33,279 nucleotides of DNA from Parcubacteria group bacterium Gr01-1014_2 (GTDB lineage Bacteria > Patescibacteriota > Minisyncoccia > 2-02-FULL-40-12), in contig VMGG01000003.1 of the NCBI GenBank assembly GCA_007376425.1, positions 1-33,279 of the forward strand. Direction: 5' to 3'. This document shows, piece by piece, positions 9,693 to 17,600 of the stretch. Every line of letters begins with the position of its first letter. The first letter of the stretch is position 1. Both the position numbers and the translations under genes were made by a program. Under the pieces are notes generated by a model. The model had not been told where the DNA came from. It did not search any database and saw only the letters and a list, made by a program, of their open reading frames with translations.

Positions 9693-10754
9693 ATGGAGAT
9701 TAAAGTTTTTAACGATGAGGATCGAAGTCTGTATAATAATTTTTTACTCCAGTCTGAATATAAAGACATCCTTCAGTCTTGGCAATGGGGCGAAATAAAA
9801 TCAAAATTCAATTTTAACTGGAAAGCTATAAGAATAGGGTTTTTAGAAAATAAGGAGTTAAAAGGGATAGCCCAGATATTGGAAAGAAAATTACCTTTTG
9901 GTTTTTCTCTGCTTTATATTCCTCGCGGACCAGTAACTGATTGGGATAATTTAAATTTAGTTCAGGATTTGACCTCCTCGCTTAAAGATTTTATTGATAA
10001 ATTTAATAAGAAAACTATTTTTTTGAGATTAGAGCCTCCAGTGAATACTACAAAAAAAGAAGTTAAAGAAATATTAAAAAATAATGGCTTTAAAAAATAT
10101 TTTAAAATTGTTCAACCACCATCAACTTTATTAATCGACTTAACGCCGTCTGAAGAAAATTTATTTAAGACCTTCAGAAGAACAGCCAGGAATCTTATTT
10201 ATCGTTCTGAAAGAGAGGGGATAACGGTAGGGGTTTTCAATAATTCTGAAATTACAATTGATGAGTTGAAAGGTTTTTACAATCTTTATAGAGAAACCGG
10301 AAAAAGATTCTCTTTTTCTTTAAGGCCATTCAAGCAGTTTGAGTATCTGTTAAAGGAGGCGGGCGAATTAGTTACACTTAAACTTTATAAAGCAAGGATT
10401 AAGGGTTTAATTTTGGCCTATGGTTTGGTTTTGATACTAGGAGATAAGGCTTTTTACATCTGGGGCGGTACTAGTCGGCATAAATCCTATAGTAAATTTT
10501 TTAACTACGGATACGTTTGGGCAATGTTAAAGGATTTAAAGAATTCTGGGGTCAAGACTTTTGATTTCTGGGGGTTAGGCCCTTTAGATAATAAAAAGCA
10601 CCCCTGGTATGGATTTAGTCTTTTTAAAACAGCTTTTGGTGGAGAAAGATCTGATTATATTGGAGCTTTTGAACTATCAAAGTCAAAACTAAATCCTCTG
10701 TTTAAGGTTATAGATAGAGTGATTACCCCAAAATATAGAGCTACGAGCTCATGA
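9693..10754 (+). CDS. FemAB/FemX-like peptidoglycan bridge aminoacyltransferase (GNAT fold)
   Basis: LQSWQWGEIKSKFNF, YIPRGPV, FDFWGLGP...HPWYGFSLFKTAFGGE. Confidence 0.85.
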   Translation: MEIKVFNDEDRSLYNNFLLQSEYKDILQSWQWGEIKSKFNFNWKAIRIGFLENKELKGIAQILERKLPFGFSLLYIPRGPVTDWDNLNLVQDLTSSLKDFIDKFNKKTIFLRLEPPVNTTKKEVKEILKNNGFKKYFKIVQPPSTLLIDLTPSEENLFKTFRRTARNLIYRSEREGITVGVFNNSEITIDELKGFYNLYRETGKRFSFSLRPFKQFEYLLKEAGELVTLKLYKARIKGLILAYGLVLILGDKAFYIWGGTSRHKSYSKFFNYGYVWAMLKDLKNSGVKTFDFWGLGPLDNKKHPWYGFSLFKTAFGGERSDYIGAFELSKSKLNPLFKVIDRVITPKYRATSS

Positions 10755-10838
10755 TAAACTAATAACCGATAACAAATAACTTAAAGACAGGTTAGTTGAT
10801 TATAATTCCGTTATTCATTGTTAGTTATAAATCATTAG

Positions 10839-12947
10839 TTATTGGTAGTTCTTCACCGCCCATTCCCAATTATTATATTGAGGGTCATTTGATGGATTTG
10901 AAGGGACTGGCCCGCGCGGGTCAGCTTTATCTAAATAATGAAGAATCGTGTGCGTTTCTCCATTTTCATCAACATAACTTCCATTGAGCATTATCTTATC
11001 AATGAATACAGGGTCTGGTTTCTGAAATTCTTCTACTGACTCGTCTTTTAATATTTCTAATATAAATTCTCTCCAGATCGGAGCTCCGGCGGAAATGCCG
11101 CCTCCTTCGGCTGTCATTTCTGTATTATCATTATTGCCCACCCAGACGCCGGTAACTATGGATGGAGTATAGCCGATTGTCCAGGCATCACGGAATTTCT
11201 GGGTAGTCCCGGTTTTTACGGCCACCGGCCTATCAGAAATATTAAGCAGGCTGTTTAATCCAAAAAGCAGGCCCCGGGCTGAATTATCAGACAAGATGTC
11301 ATTGATTGTCCTGGCGGTTTGCTCGGCTACTTTTCTTTGAGGGTCCAAGTCAAATTCCTCGATTATCTTTCCTTCCGCATCTTCGACCTTGAGAATGAAG
11401 CTCGATTGATTGTAGATTCCGTCATTGGCAAAAACTCCATAGGCGCTGACCAAGTCAAGAGGTCGGACATCCCCTCCGCCCAAAACCAGCGACAAGCCAA
11501 AATTATTACTGTCGCCTAAAAAATTTATCCCCAAATCATTGGCTCTTTCAATTGATTCATTGACCCCGGCTAAATAGAGAATCTTAACTGAAGGAATGTT
11601 TAAAGAACTTCCCAAGGCCTGTCTTAAAGTTACTGGCCCTCTAAATTTCTCGTCAGAATTTTGAGGATGATAACATTCCAGCTCATACTGATCTTTTTCC
11701 TGATTGCCTTCGGGCGGACAAAAGGGATTGAATTCTGTTTTGGCGTCAAATAAAATCGTTTTATCGGTCAGGCCCTTATCCAGGGCCATCGAATAAACAA
11801 TTGGTTTAAAAGCCGAGCCGGGCTGCCGGAAAGCAGTGACGACATTAAAATTTCCATCTTTTTCAATATCAAAATAATTTCTTGAGCCGACCAAAGCTAA
11901 AATTTCTCCAGTTCTTGGGTCAAGAGTAACCAGGGCAGCATTGCCGGCCCTAAAGTTTTGTTCGTTTCTGTCAGCATATTTTTGGATAATCTCCTCGGCC
12001 TTTTGTTGCATTTCCCAATTTAGGGTAGTGTAGACTTTTAATCCGCCGTTTTGAATCAAGTCTTCGCCGTACTTCTCAACCAAATATTCCCTGATCATCA
12101 TCACAAAATGAGGGGCTAATATTCCGCCGTTAAAGGGAGAAGCAAGTTTCGTCTCCTCGTTTTTGGCTTGATTAAATTCAGCTTCAGAAACAAGGCCTGA
12201 CTCGAGCATTCTATCAAGAATAAGATTTTTCCTTTCAAGCATTTCTTCTTTATGAGAGCCGTAAGGAGAGTAAAAACTAGGCGCCTTAATTAAACTGGCT
12301 AAAATAGCTGATTCATTTAGGGTCAAGTTTTTGGCTAGTTTGCCAAAATAGCCCTGACTGGCCTCCTCGGCCCCAAAAATATTTGAGCCAAAAGATACTT
12401 GATTAAGGTACATCCAGAGGATCTGGTCTTTTTCAAACCGGCGTTCTATTTGCAGAGCCAGAATCGTTTCTTTAAATTTTCTGGAAAAAGTTTTCTGACG
12501 GCCGAGCAATGAGTTTTTAACTAATTGCTGGGTTATGGTCGAACCGCCTTGAGATAGTCCCCGGTCCTTAATATTTACAAAAATAGCCCTGACGACGCCT
12601 TTTATGTCTAATCCTTGGTGAGCATAAAAATTTCCATCTTCAGCAGCAATAGCAGCCTCTTTTAGATTTTCAGGCATTTGGTCAAAAGGGATAATTGTTC
12701 TTCTTTCATCGCCGTGAACATTAAACAAAACTGTTTCGCCCTTGCGGTCAAGAATCTTAGTTCCTTCATTGACTCGGCGGGTGATAATAGTTTGAGGGTC
12801 AGGAATCTGGGGGGCAAAATAAGCAAATGCCGCGAGGAATCCAATAATGCCAAGAACAATAAGCCAAAGCAAAGCCATTACGGCGACTTTTATTAATTGA
12901 CTGTATTTTTTAGCATTTTTTCGTTTCATGTTTTGATATTTTGTCAT
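10839..12947 (-). CDS. Class A penicillin-binding protein (PBP1A-type transglycosylase/transpeptidase)
   Basis: AAIAAEDGNFYAHQGLD, GGSTITQQLVKN, RQPGSAFKPIVY, SVK-type and KTGTT motifs. Confidence 0.95.
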   Translation of the reverse strand: MTKYQNMKRKNAKKYSQLIKVAVMALLWLIVLGIIGFLAAFAYFAPQIPDPQTIITRRVNEGTKILDRKGETVLFNVHGDERRTIIPFDQMPENLKEAAIAAEDGNFYAHQGLDIKGVVRAIFVNIKDRGLSQGGSTITQQLVKNSLLGRQKTFSRKFKETILALQIERRFEKDQILWMYLNQVSFGSNIFGAEEASQGYFGKLAKNLTLNESAILASLIKAPSFYSPYGSHKEEMLERKNLILDRMLESGLVSEAEFNQAKNEETKLASPFNGGILAPHFVMMIREYLVEKYGEDLIQNGGLKVYTTLNWEMQQKAEEIIQKYADRNEQNFRAGNAALVTLDPRTGEILALVGSRNYFDIEKDGNFNVVTAFRQPGSAFKPIVYSMALDKGLTDKTILFDAKTEFNPFCPPEGNQEKDQYELECYHPQNSDEKFRGPVTLRQALGSSLNIPSVKILYLAGVNESIERANDLGINFLGDSNNFGLSLVLGGGDVRPLDLVSAYGVFANDGIYNQSSFILKVEDAEGKIIEEFDLDPQRKVAEQTARTINDILSDNSARGLLFGLNSLLNISDRPVAVKTGTTQKFRDAWTIGYTPSIVTGVWVGNNDNTEMTAEGGGISAGAPIWREFILEILKDESVEEFQKPDPVFIDKIMLNGSYVDENGETHTILHYLDKADPRGPVPSNPSNDPQYNNWEWAVKNYQ

Positions 12948-12975
12948 AAATCTGTTTTTTTGTCATTATAGGACT

Positions 12976-14148
12976 ATGGCTAAGGTTTTAATTGATGAAG
13001 TAAAAATTCAAGAGCTTTTAACCAGAGGGGTGGAGAATATTTATCCAAACAAAGAGTTTTTGGAACAGAAGCTTAAAGACGGAGCAGAGCTTAGGGTTTA
13101 TTTAGGCATTGACCCGACTGGGCCAGACCTTCATTTAGGCCATTCGGTCCAGCTTCTAACCCTTAAAAGGTTTCAAGACTTAGGCCATAAAACAATTTTA
13201 GTGGTTGGCGATTTTACTGCTCGGGTTGGTGATCCTAGCGGACGAGACCAAAGAAGAATTCCTTTGACTGAAGAGCAGGTAGAAGAAAATGAAAAAAAAT
13301 ATAAAGAGCAGATAGGGAAAGTCCTAGACCTAAAAAAAACTGAAATTCGCCATAATGGTGATTGGCTCGGAAAGTTTAGGTTTGAAAATGTTTTGGAGCT
13401 GGCTTCTAAAAAAACAGTCCAGCAGCTGTTAGATCGAGATATGTTCCAGAAAAGAATTGAAAAAGGGGAACCGATTGGAGCTAATGAATTTTTATATCCC
13501 TTAATGCAGGGTTATGATTCAGTGGCCTTAGAAGTAGACGGTGAACTCGGAGCGACTGACCAGACATTTAATATGCTGGTTGGCCGTGATTTAGAAAGGG
13601 GCTATCTTAATAAAGAAAAATTCGTATTAGCAACCCGGCTTTTGGTTAACCCAAAAACAGGCGAAAAGATGATGTCTAAAACCGCAGGTAATTATATTTC
13701 TCTTCGGGCTTCTCCTATAGAAATGTATTCTGGGGTTATGGCTCTACCCGATGAAGCGGTTTTTGAAATGTTTGAATTATGCACCGAAGTTCCCATGGGG
13801 AAGATAAGTGTTTTAAAATCAGAGAGTATTCTGAAAGCCAAACAAGACTTGGCCTTTGAGATTGCGAAAATATACCACGGAGAAAAAGAAGCCGAAAAGG
13901 CCAAAGATGAATGGAGCAGGGTTTTTTCAAAAGGAGAATATCCCAGCGAAATGGAACAAGTGGAAAGGAGAAGATTAGTTGAACTTGTTGGGATAGTGAC
14001 GCAGGATAGTTCCAGTTCTGCCAAGATATTAATAGACCAGGGGGCTGTCAGGGTTAACGGAGAGGTGAGAAAGGAATGGAATTTTATGCCTGAAGCAGGA
14101 GATATTATTCAAATCGGCCCGCGAAAATTCGTCAAAGTAAAGAAGTAA
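12976..14148 (+). CDS. tyrS: Tyrosyl-tRNA synthetase
   Basis: GIDPTGPDLHLGHSVQL, GADQTFN-like GATDQTFNML, KMMSKT, C-terminal S4 domain. Confidence 0.93.
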   Translation: MAKVLIDEVKIQELLTRGVENIYPNKEFLEQKLKDGAELRVYLGIDPTGPDLHLGHSVQLLTLKRFQDLGHKTILVVGDFTARVGDPSGRDQRRIPLTEEQVEENEKKYKEQIGKVLDLKKTEIRHNGDWLGKFRFENVLELASKKTVQQLLDRDMFQKRIEKGEPIGANEFLYPLMQGYDSVALEVDGELGATDQTFNMLVGRDLERGYLNKEKFVLATRLLVNPKTGEKMMSKTAGNYISLRASPIEMYSGVMALPDEAVFEMFELCTEVPMGKISVLKSESILKAKQDLAFEIAKIYHGEKEAEKAKDEWSRVFSKGEYPSEMEQVERRRLVELVGIVTQDSSSSAKILIDQGAVRVNGEVRKEWNFMPEAGDIIQIGPRKFVKVKK

Positions 14149-14178
14149 ACCCCCACACTCATGCATGAGTGTGGGGGT
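14149..14178. repeat. 30-bp palindrome, copy 1
   Basis: ACCCCCACACTCATGCATGAGTGTGGGGGT, perfect palindrome directly after the tyrS stop codon. Confidence 0.9.
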
Positions 14179-14183
14179 AAAGC

Positions 14184-14208
14184 AAAATCCCGCTTTAAGC
14201 GAGATTTT
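14184..14208. terminator. Terminator-like hairpin between convergent tyrS and the acidic microprotein
   Basis: AAAATCCCGCT TTA AGCGAGATTTT, 11-bp stem with one mismatch and T-rich flanks. Confidence 0.6.
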
Positions 14209-14216
14209 GATTGAAG

Positions 14217-14336
14217 TTACACCTCCTCTTCTTCATCTTCATCTTCTTCATCCTTATCCTTTTTCTTTTCCTCGTCCTCGTCATCATCATCGTCCTCATC
14301 ATCCTGAAGAAGATATTTTAATAAATCTTTTTCCAT
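14217..14336 (-). CDS. 39-aa highly acidic small protein (absent from the ORF track)
   Basis: MEKDLLKYLLQDDEDDDDDEDEEKKKDKDEEDEDEEEEV*; ATG start, TAA stop, terminator-like hairpin downstream. Confidence 0.5.
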   Translation of the reverse strand: MEKDLLKYLLQDDEDDDDDEDEEKKKDKDEEDEDEEEEV

Positions 14337-14437
14337 TTTTCCTATTTTAGAACTTGCTCTTTACTAGATTTCTCGACCTTTAAGGTTTTTTCAATTTTTG
14401 ATAATTTTACCCTATTTTAGCTATATAGAATTCTCTG

Positions 14438-14899
14438 TCAAGTCTTACATCCCAAGATCGCTAAAGCCAGAGCATCTGCCGCGTCATCAGGTCTAGGTTC
14501 TTCTTTTAGGTTGAGGATCAGTTTAATCATTTTTTGAATACTGCCTTTTGACGCCCGGCCATAATTAGTCAGAGCTTTTTTTAATTCAAGAGGGGCAACT
14601 TCTGTGAAAGGAATTTTGTTTTCAGCTAAAGCAAGGATCAGCACTCCTTTTGTTTGGGAGACTTGGATTGCGGTTTTCCTGTTTTTAAAGAAAAACAGTT
14701 TTTCCAGGACGACTACATCAGGTTTTATCTGGGCAATTAATTTTTCAAACGAGTTTTTGACAGCCAAAAGACGCAGAGAATCTTCTTTTTCATTGACTCT
14801 GATTACGCCATAATCCAGGCAGCTTAACTTTCCAGCTTCATTTTTAATTGCGCCGTATCCAATCAGAGTAGAGCCAGGATCGATTCCAAGTATTATCAA
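14438..14899 (-). CDS. ruvC: Holliday junction resolvase RuvC
   Basis: IILGIDPGSTLIGYGAI, VVLEKLFFFKNRKTAIQVSQTKGV, RPDDAADALALAI; start uncertain (TTG near 14899 or the upstream start at 14923). Confidence 0.88.
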   Translation of the reverse strand: MIILGIDPGSTLIGYGAIKNEAGKLSCLDYGVIRVNEKEDSLRLLAVKNSFEKLIAQIKPDVVVLEKLFFFKNRKTAIQVSQTKGVLILALAENKIPFTEVAPLELKKALTNYGRASKGSIQKMIKLILNLKEEPRPDDAADALALAILGCKT

Positions 14900-14965
14900 A
14901 AACTTGCAACTTACAACCAACAACTAACGACCCATTTGAGACAAAAGTCGTTAGTCGTAAGTTGT

Positions 14966-15478
14966 TTAGTCGTTAGTTAAGTTGCTCATGACCTCTTCAA
15001 CTTCATCCTGATCATCCAGGGCTTCTAAAAGTTTGTCTAACTTTTCTTGAGTAGCTGGGTCTTTGAGAGAGGCAGGTTGATTAAACATCCAAGATAAGCT
15101 TTCTGGCTGGACTATTTTTGAGCCATGCTCATTTAGTATTTTTTTAATTTCAGGAAGAGTTCGGTTGCGATTATCAGTGATTGCTTTGATTCTTAAAGCA
15201 ATACCTCCTGGACCAAGAGCTTCAATAAGCAGTTCTTCAAGCTGGCCCTGGTCTTTATCAGACACTTTTTTCAGGGCCTTATCTATATTTTCTTTCGGCA
15301 TATTAGCTGCTTTGGCTTTTTCAATCGCTTGAGATAAGATTGGATTTGTTTTAGGATCAACTCCTTTTTTAGCGGCTAAAGTAATTAAACGAGAAAGTTT
15401 GCTAAAAATCTGGCCGCGTTTTTGGTCGGTCAGTTCCTTTTTGTGTTTTATTTGACTCCAGCGGGAATGACCACTCAT
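14966..15478 (-). CDS. YebC/PmpR family protein, short form (170 aa)
   Basis: MSGHSRWSQIKHKKELTDQKRGQIFSKLSRLI; ALGPGGIALRIKAITDNRNRTLPEIKKIL. Confidence 0.88.
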   Translation of the reverse strand: MSGHSRWSQIKHKKELTDQKRGQIFSKLSRLITLAAKKGVDPKTNPILSQAIEKAKAANMPKENIDKALKKVSDKDQGQLEELLIEALGPGGIALRIKAITDNRNRTLPEIKKILNEHGSKIVQPESLSWMFNQPASLKDPATQEKLDKLLEALDDQDEVEEVMSNLTND

Positions 15479-16017
15479 AATTCGTGGATTTCTTGATCAC
15501 TCGGATGCGATTTAATAAACTGATCGTATAACTGAAGAATTTTATCTTTAACCTGTTGAGGATATGGGATTTGTTCAAATTTGAATTCCGGAATTTCTGC
15601 AGCGGTTTGGACTATTACTGTCCCATAATTAAAAAATGTAGGTAGTAGACCCTCGACTTTGACCGTGACATCTTGTATTTTTGAAAGCCGTAATTCAGAG
15701 ATATCCCTTTTAAATAAGCCAAGCTGGTGAATTTCTAAAATCCTGTGGTCAGTCACTATCCAGGTGTCCAGATAAAAATCGGTCAGGGTTTTAAAAAGGA
15801 AATACCAAACCGATAAAATATAAAGACTCAATAAAAATTCAGCCAGGTAAAGATTATTTCTCTGGAGGCTAAAAAAGTCATTAGCCAGATAGAAGAGGAT
15901 CAGTCCAAAGAGAGTCATGATCGTAAAGCCGAAATAAATAAAAAATAAAACAAGCCAGTGCCTTCTTAGAAAAAATACTACCAGCTCATATGATTTTTGG
16001 GAAGGGAAGGTATTCAT
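15475..16017 (-). CDS. Bacterial PH-domain (YdbS-like) membrane protein
   Basis: Two TM segments then DHRILEIHQLGLFKRDISELRLSKIQDVTV. Confidence 0.7.
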   Translation of the reverse strand: MNTFPSQKSYELVVFFLRRHWLVLFFIYFGFTIMTLFGLILFYLANDFFSLQRNNLYLAEFLLSLYILSVWYFLFKTLTDFYLDTWIVTDHRILEIHQLGLFKRDISELRLSKIQDVTVKVEGLLPTFFNYGTVIVQTAAEIPEFKFEQIPYPQQVKDKILQLYDQFIKSHPSDQEIHEL

Positions 16018-16256
16018 TAGAACGTTTGAATATTTAGATATTTAAATATTCCAGGCCATTCAATTTTAGAAAACAATTGGAAATTAACAAATATCAGAAC
16101 AATCAAGCCGATGGAAAAGATAAAAGCTAAAAGTTTAGTTTTATAATCTAAGCCGAATCTAAAAAGGTGATAAATAATGAATAAAGAGTTAACCACATAG
16201 CTCATTAGAAAAATTATGAGGATGGTTAAAGGCAGATTCGCTATCAGGCTATTCAT
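16017..16256 (-). CDS. Small hypothetical membrane protein
   Basis: Two predicted TM segments, stop/start-coupled with the downstream PH-domain gene. Confidence 0.55.
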   Translation of the reverse strand: MNSLIANLPLTILIIFLMSYVVNSLFIIYHLFRFGLDYKTKLLAFIFSIGLIVLIFVNFQLFSKIEWPGIFKYLNIQTF

Positions 16257-16266
16257 ATAAAAATAT

Positions 16267-17283
16267 TTAAATATTTAAACTTCTTTCTTGTTTAATTCCA
16301 AGGTGGTCAAAGGCAAGTCTGGTCGCAACCCGGCCTTTAGGGGTCCTGGCTAAAAATCCTATCTGCATGAGGTATGGTTCAAAGACGTCTTCAATGGTTT
16401 CTTCTTCTTCGGCGATAGAAGCAGCAATAGTTTTTATTCCAACCGGGCCGCCATTAAAGTTAGAAATAATGATTTGGAGGATTTTCCGATCAGTCATTTC
16501 AAGGCCGAGTTTATCAATGTCAAGCATCTTTAAAGTCTCGGTCATTACTTTCGGGGTGATTATTTTTTCACCTTTGACTTGGGCGAAATCCCTGGCTCTT
16601 TTAAGAAGCTTGTTAGCAATTCTGGGGGTATAACGGCTGGCGCTGGCCAGCATTCTTTGAGCTTCTTTTTCTATCCCGACGTTTAAAATTTTTGCCGAAC
16701 GGCCGATTATTTTTTCAATATTTTCTTGGTTATAAAAATCGAGCCGGTAATGACCGCCGAAACGCGAACGGAAAGGGGACGAGAGAAGAGCGATTCTGGT
16801 GGTTGCGGCAATCAAAGTGAAATGGGGAAGATTAATTTGGATCGTTTTAGCCGAAGCGCCTTTGCCGATTATAATATCCAGCTTAAAGCTTTCCATGGCC
16901 GGATAAAGGACTTCTTCAATTATTTTGTTCAGTCGGTGGACTTCATCAATAAAGAATATGTCTCCATCCTGAAGGTTGGTTAGAATTGCGGCAATGTCGC
17001 CTGCTTTTTCTAAGGCAGCGCCGGAAGTGATTTTTATGTTGCCATTATTTTCTTTGGCAATAATATGGGCCAAGGTAGTTTTGCCAAGTCCGGAAGGCCC
17101 GTAGATTAAAATATGTTCAAGAGGTTCTTTTCTCGTTTTAGCTGCCTGGATCATAATTTTTATATTTTCTTTTGTTTTGTCCTGTCCGACAAAGTCGTTA
17201 AAAGTCAGAGGCCTTAAAGTTTGGTCTAATATCTTATCTTCTAATTGAGGCTCAATTATACTTTTAGGTTTTTGTTCTTTCAT
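16267..17283 (-). CDS. ruvB: Holliday junction helicase RuvB
   Basis: RPLTFNDFVGQDKTKENIKIMI, IYGPSGLGKTTLAHIIAKE, FIDEVHRLNKIIEEVLYPAMESF. Confidence 0.95.
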   Translation of the reverse strand: MKEQKPKSIIEPQLEDKILDQTLRPLTFNDFVGQDKTKENIKIMIQAAKTRKEPLEHILIYGPSGLGKTTLAHIIAKENNGNIKITSGAALEKAGDIAAILTNLQDGDIFFIDEVHRLNKIIEEVLYPAMESFKLDIIIGKGASAKTIQINLPHFTLIAATTRIALLSSPFRSRFGGHYRLDFYNQENIEKIIGRSAKILNVGIEKEAQRMLASASRYTPRIANKLLKRARDFAQVKGEKIITPKVMTETLKMLDIDKLGLEMTDRKILQIIISNFNGGPVGIKTIAASIAEEEETIEDVFEPYLMQIGFLARTPKGRVATRLAFDHLGIKQERSLNI

Positions 17284-17341
17284 TTTTTATCAACATCTAA
17301 ATAACAGCTTATACTATGCTATTCCACGATTATATCTTGAC

Positions 17342-17370
17342 TTGACAAATTTATTTTATCAATATATAAT
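17342..17370 (+). promoter_or_regulatory. Consensus sigma70-type promoter
   Basis: TTGACA (17342-17347), 17-nt spacer, TATAAT (17365-17370); no ORF downstream on +. Confidence 0.75.
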
Positions 17371-17377
17371 GTATAAT

Positions 17378-17600
17378 GTATTAATAACCCAAATATGGGT
17401 CTTTTAATTTATTCTACACAAAGGTTTCTGACAGGGTGCGGGTAACTGGTCTTTGATTTAAAACCACGGACCTTACTGGAATATCCAATCTATGGATAGC
17501 TTGGAGACGCTTAGCGTCTTCTGGGCTACTCCTAGAATTTATTCTGCCCTCGCATTTCCCAAGATCGAGGTTTTACTCGCACCCTGTCAGGAACCCAAGA
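17378..17600 (+). ncRNA. Candidate structured ncRNA (6S-like architecture possible, identity unproven)
   Basis: 18-bp closing stem GGTTTCTGACAGGGTGCG (17423-17440) / CGCACCCTGTCAGGAACC (17578-17595) with one G-U; internal hairpin around TTGGAGACGC TTA GCGTCTTCTGG; promoter upstream; no ORF. Confidence 0.55.

Noticed and set aside
14165-14350. Plus-strand 61-aa His/Pro-rich ORF
   Set aside because: It is the antisense reading of the acidic low-complexity microprotein; no start context or family resemblance.
17378-17600. SRP RNA, RNase P RNA or tmRNA
   Set aside because: The conserved apical SRP GGAAGGAAGCAG motif, the RNase P conserved core words and the tmRNA tRNA-like ends were not seen; left as an unidentified structured RNA.
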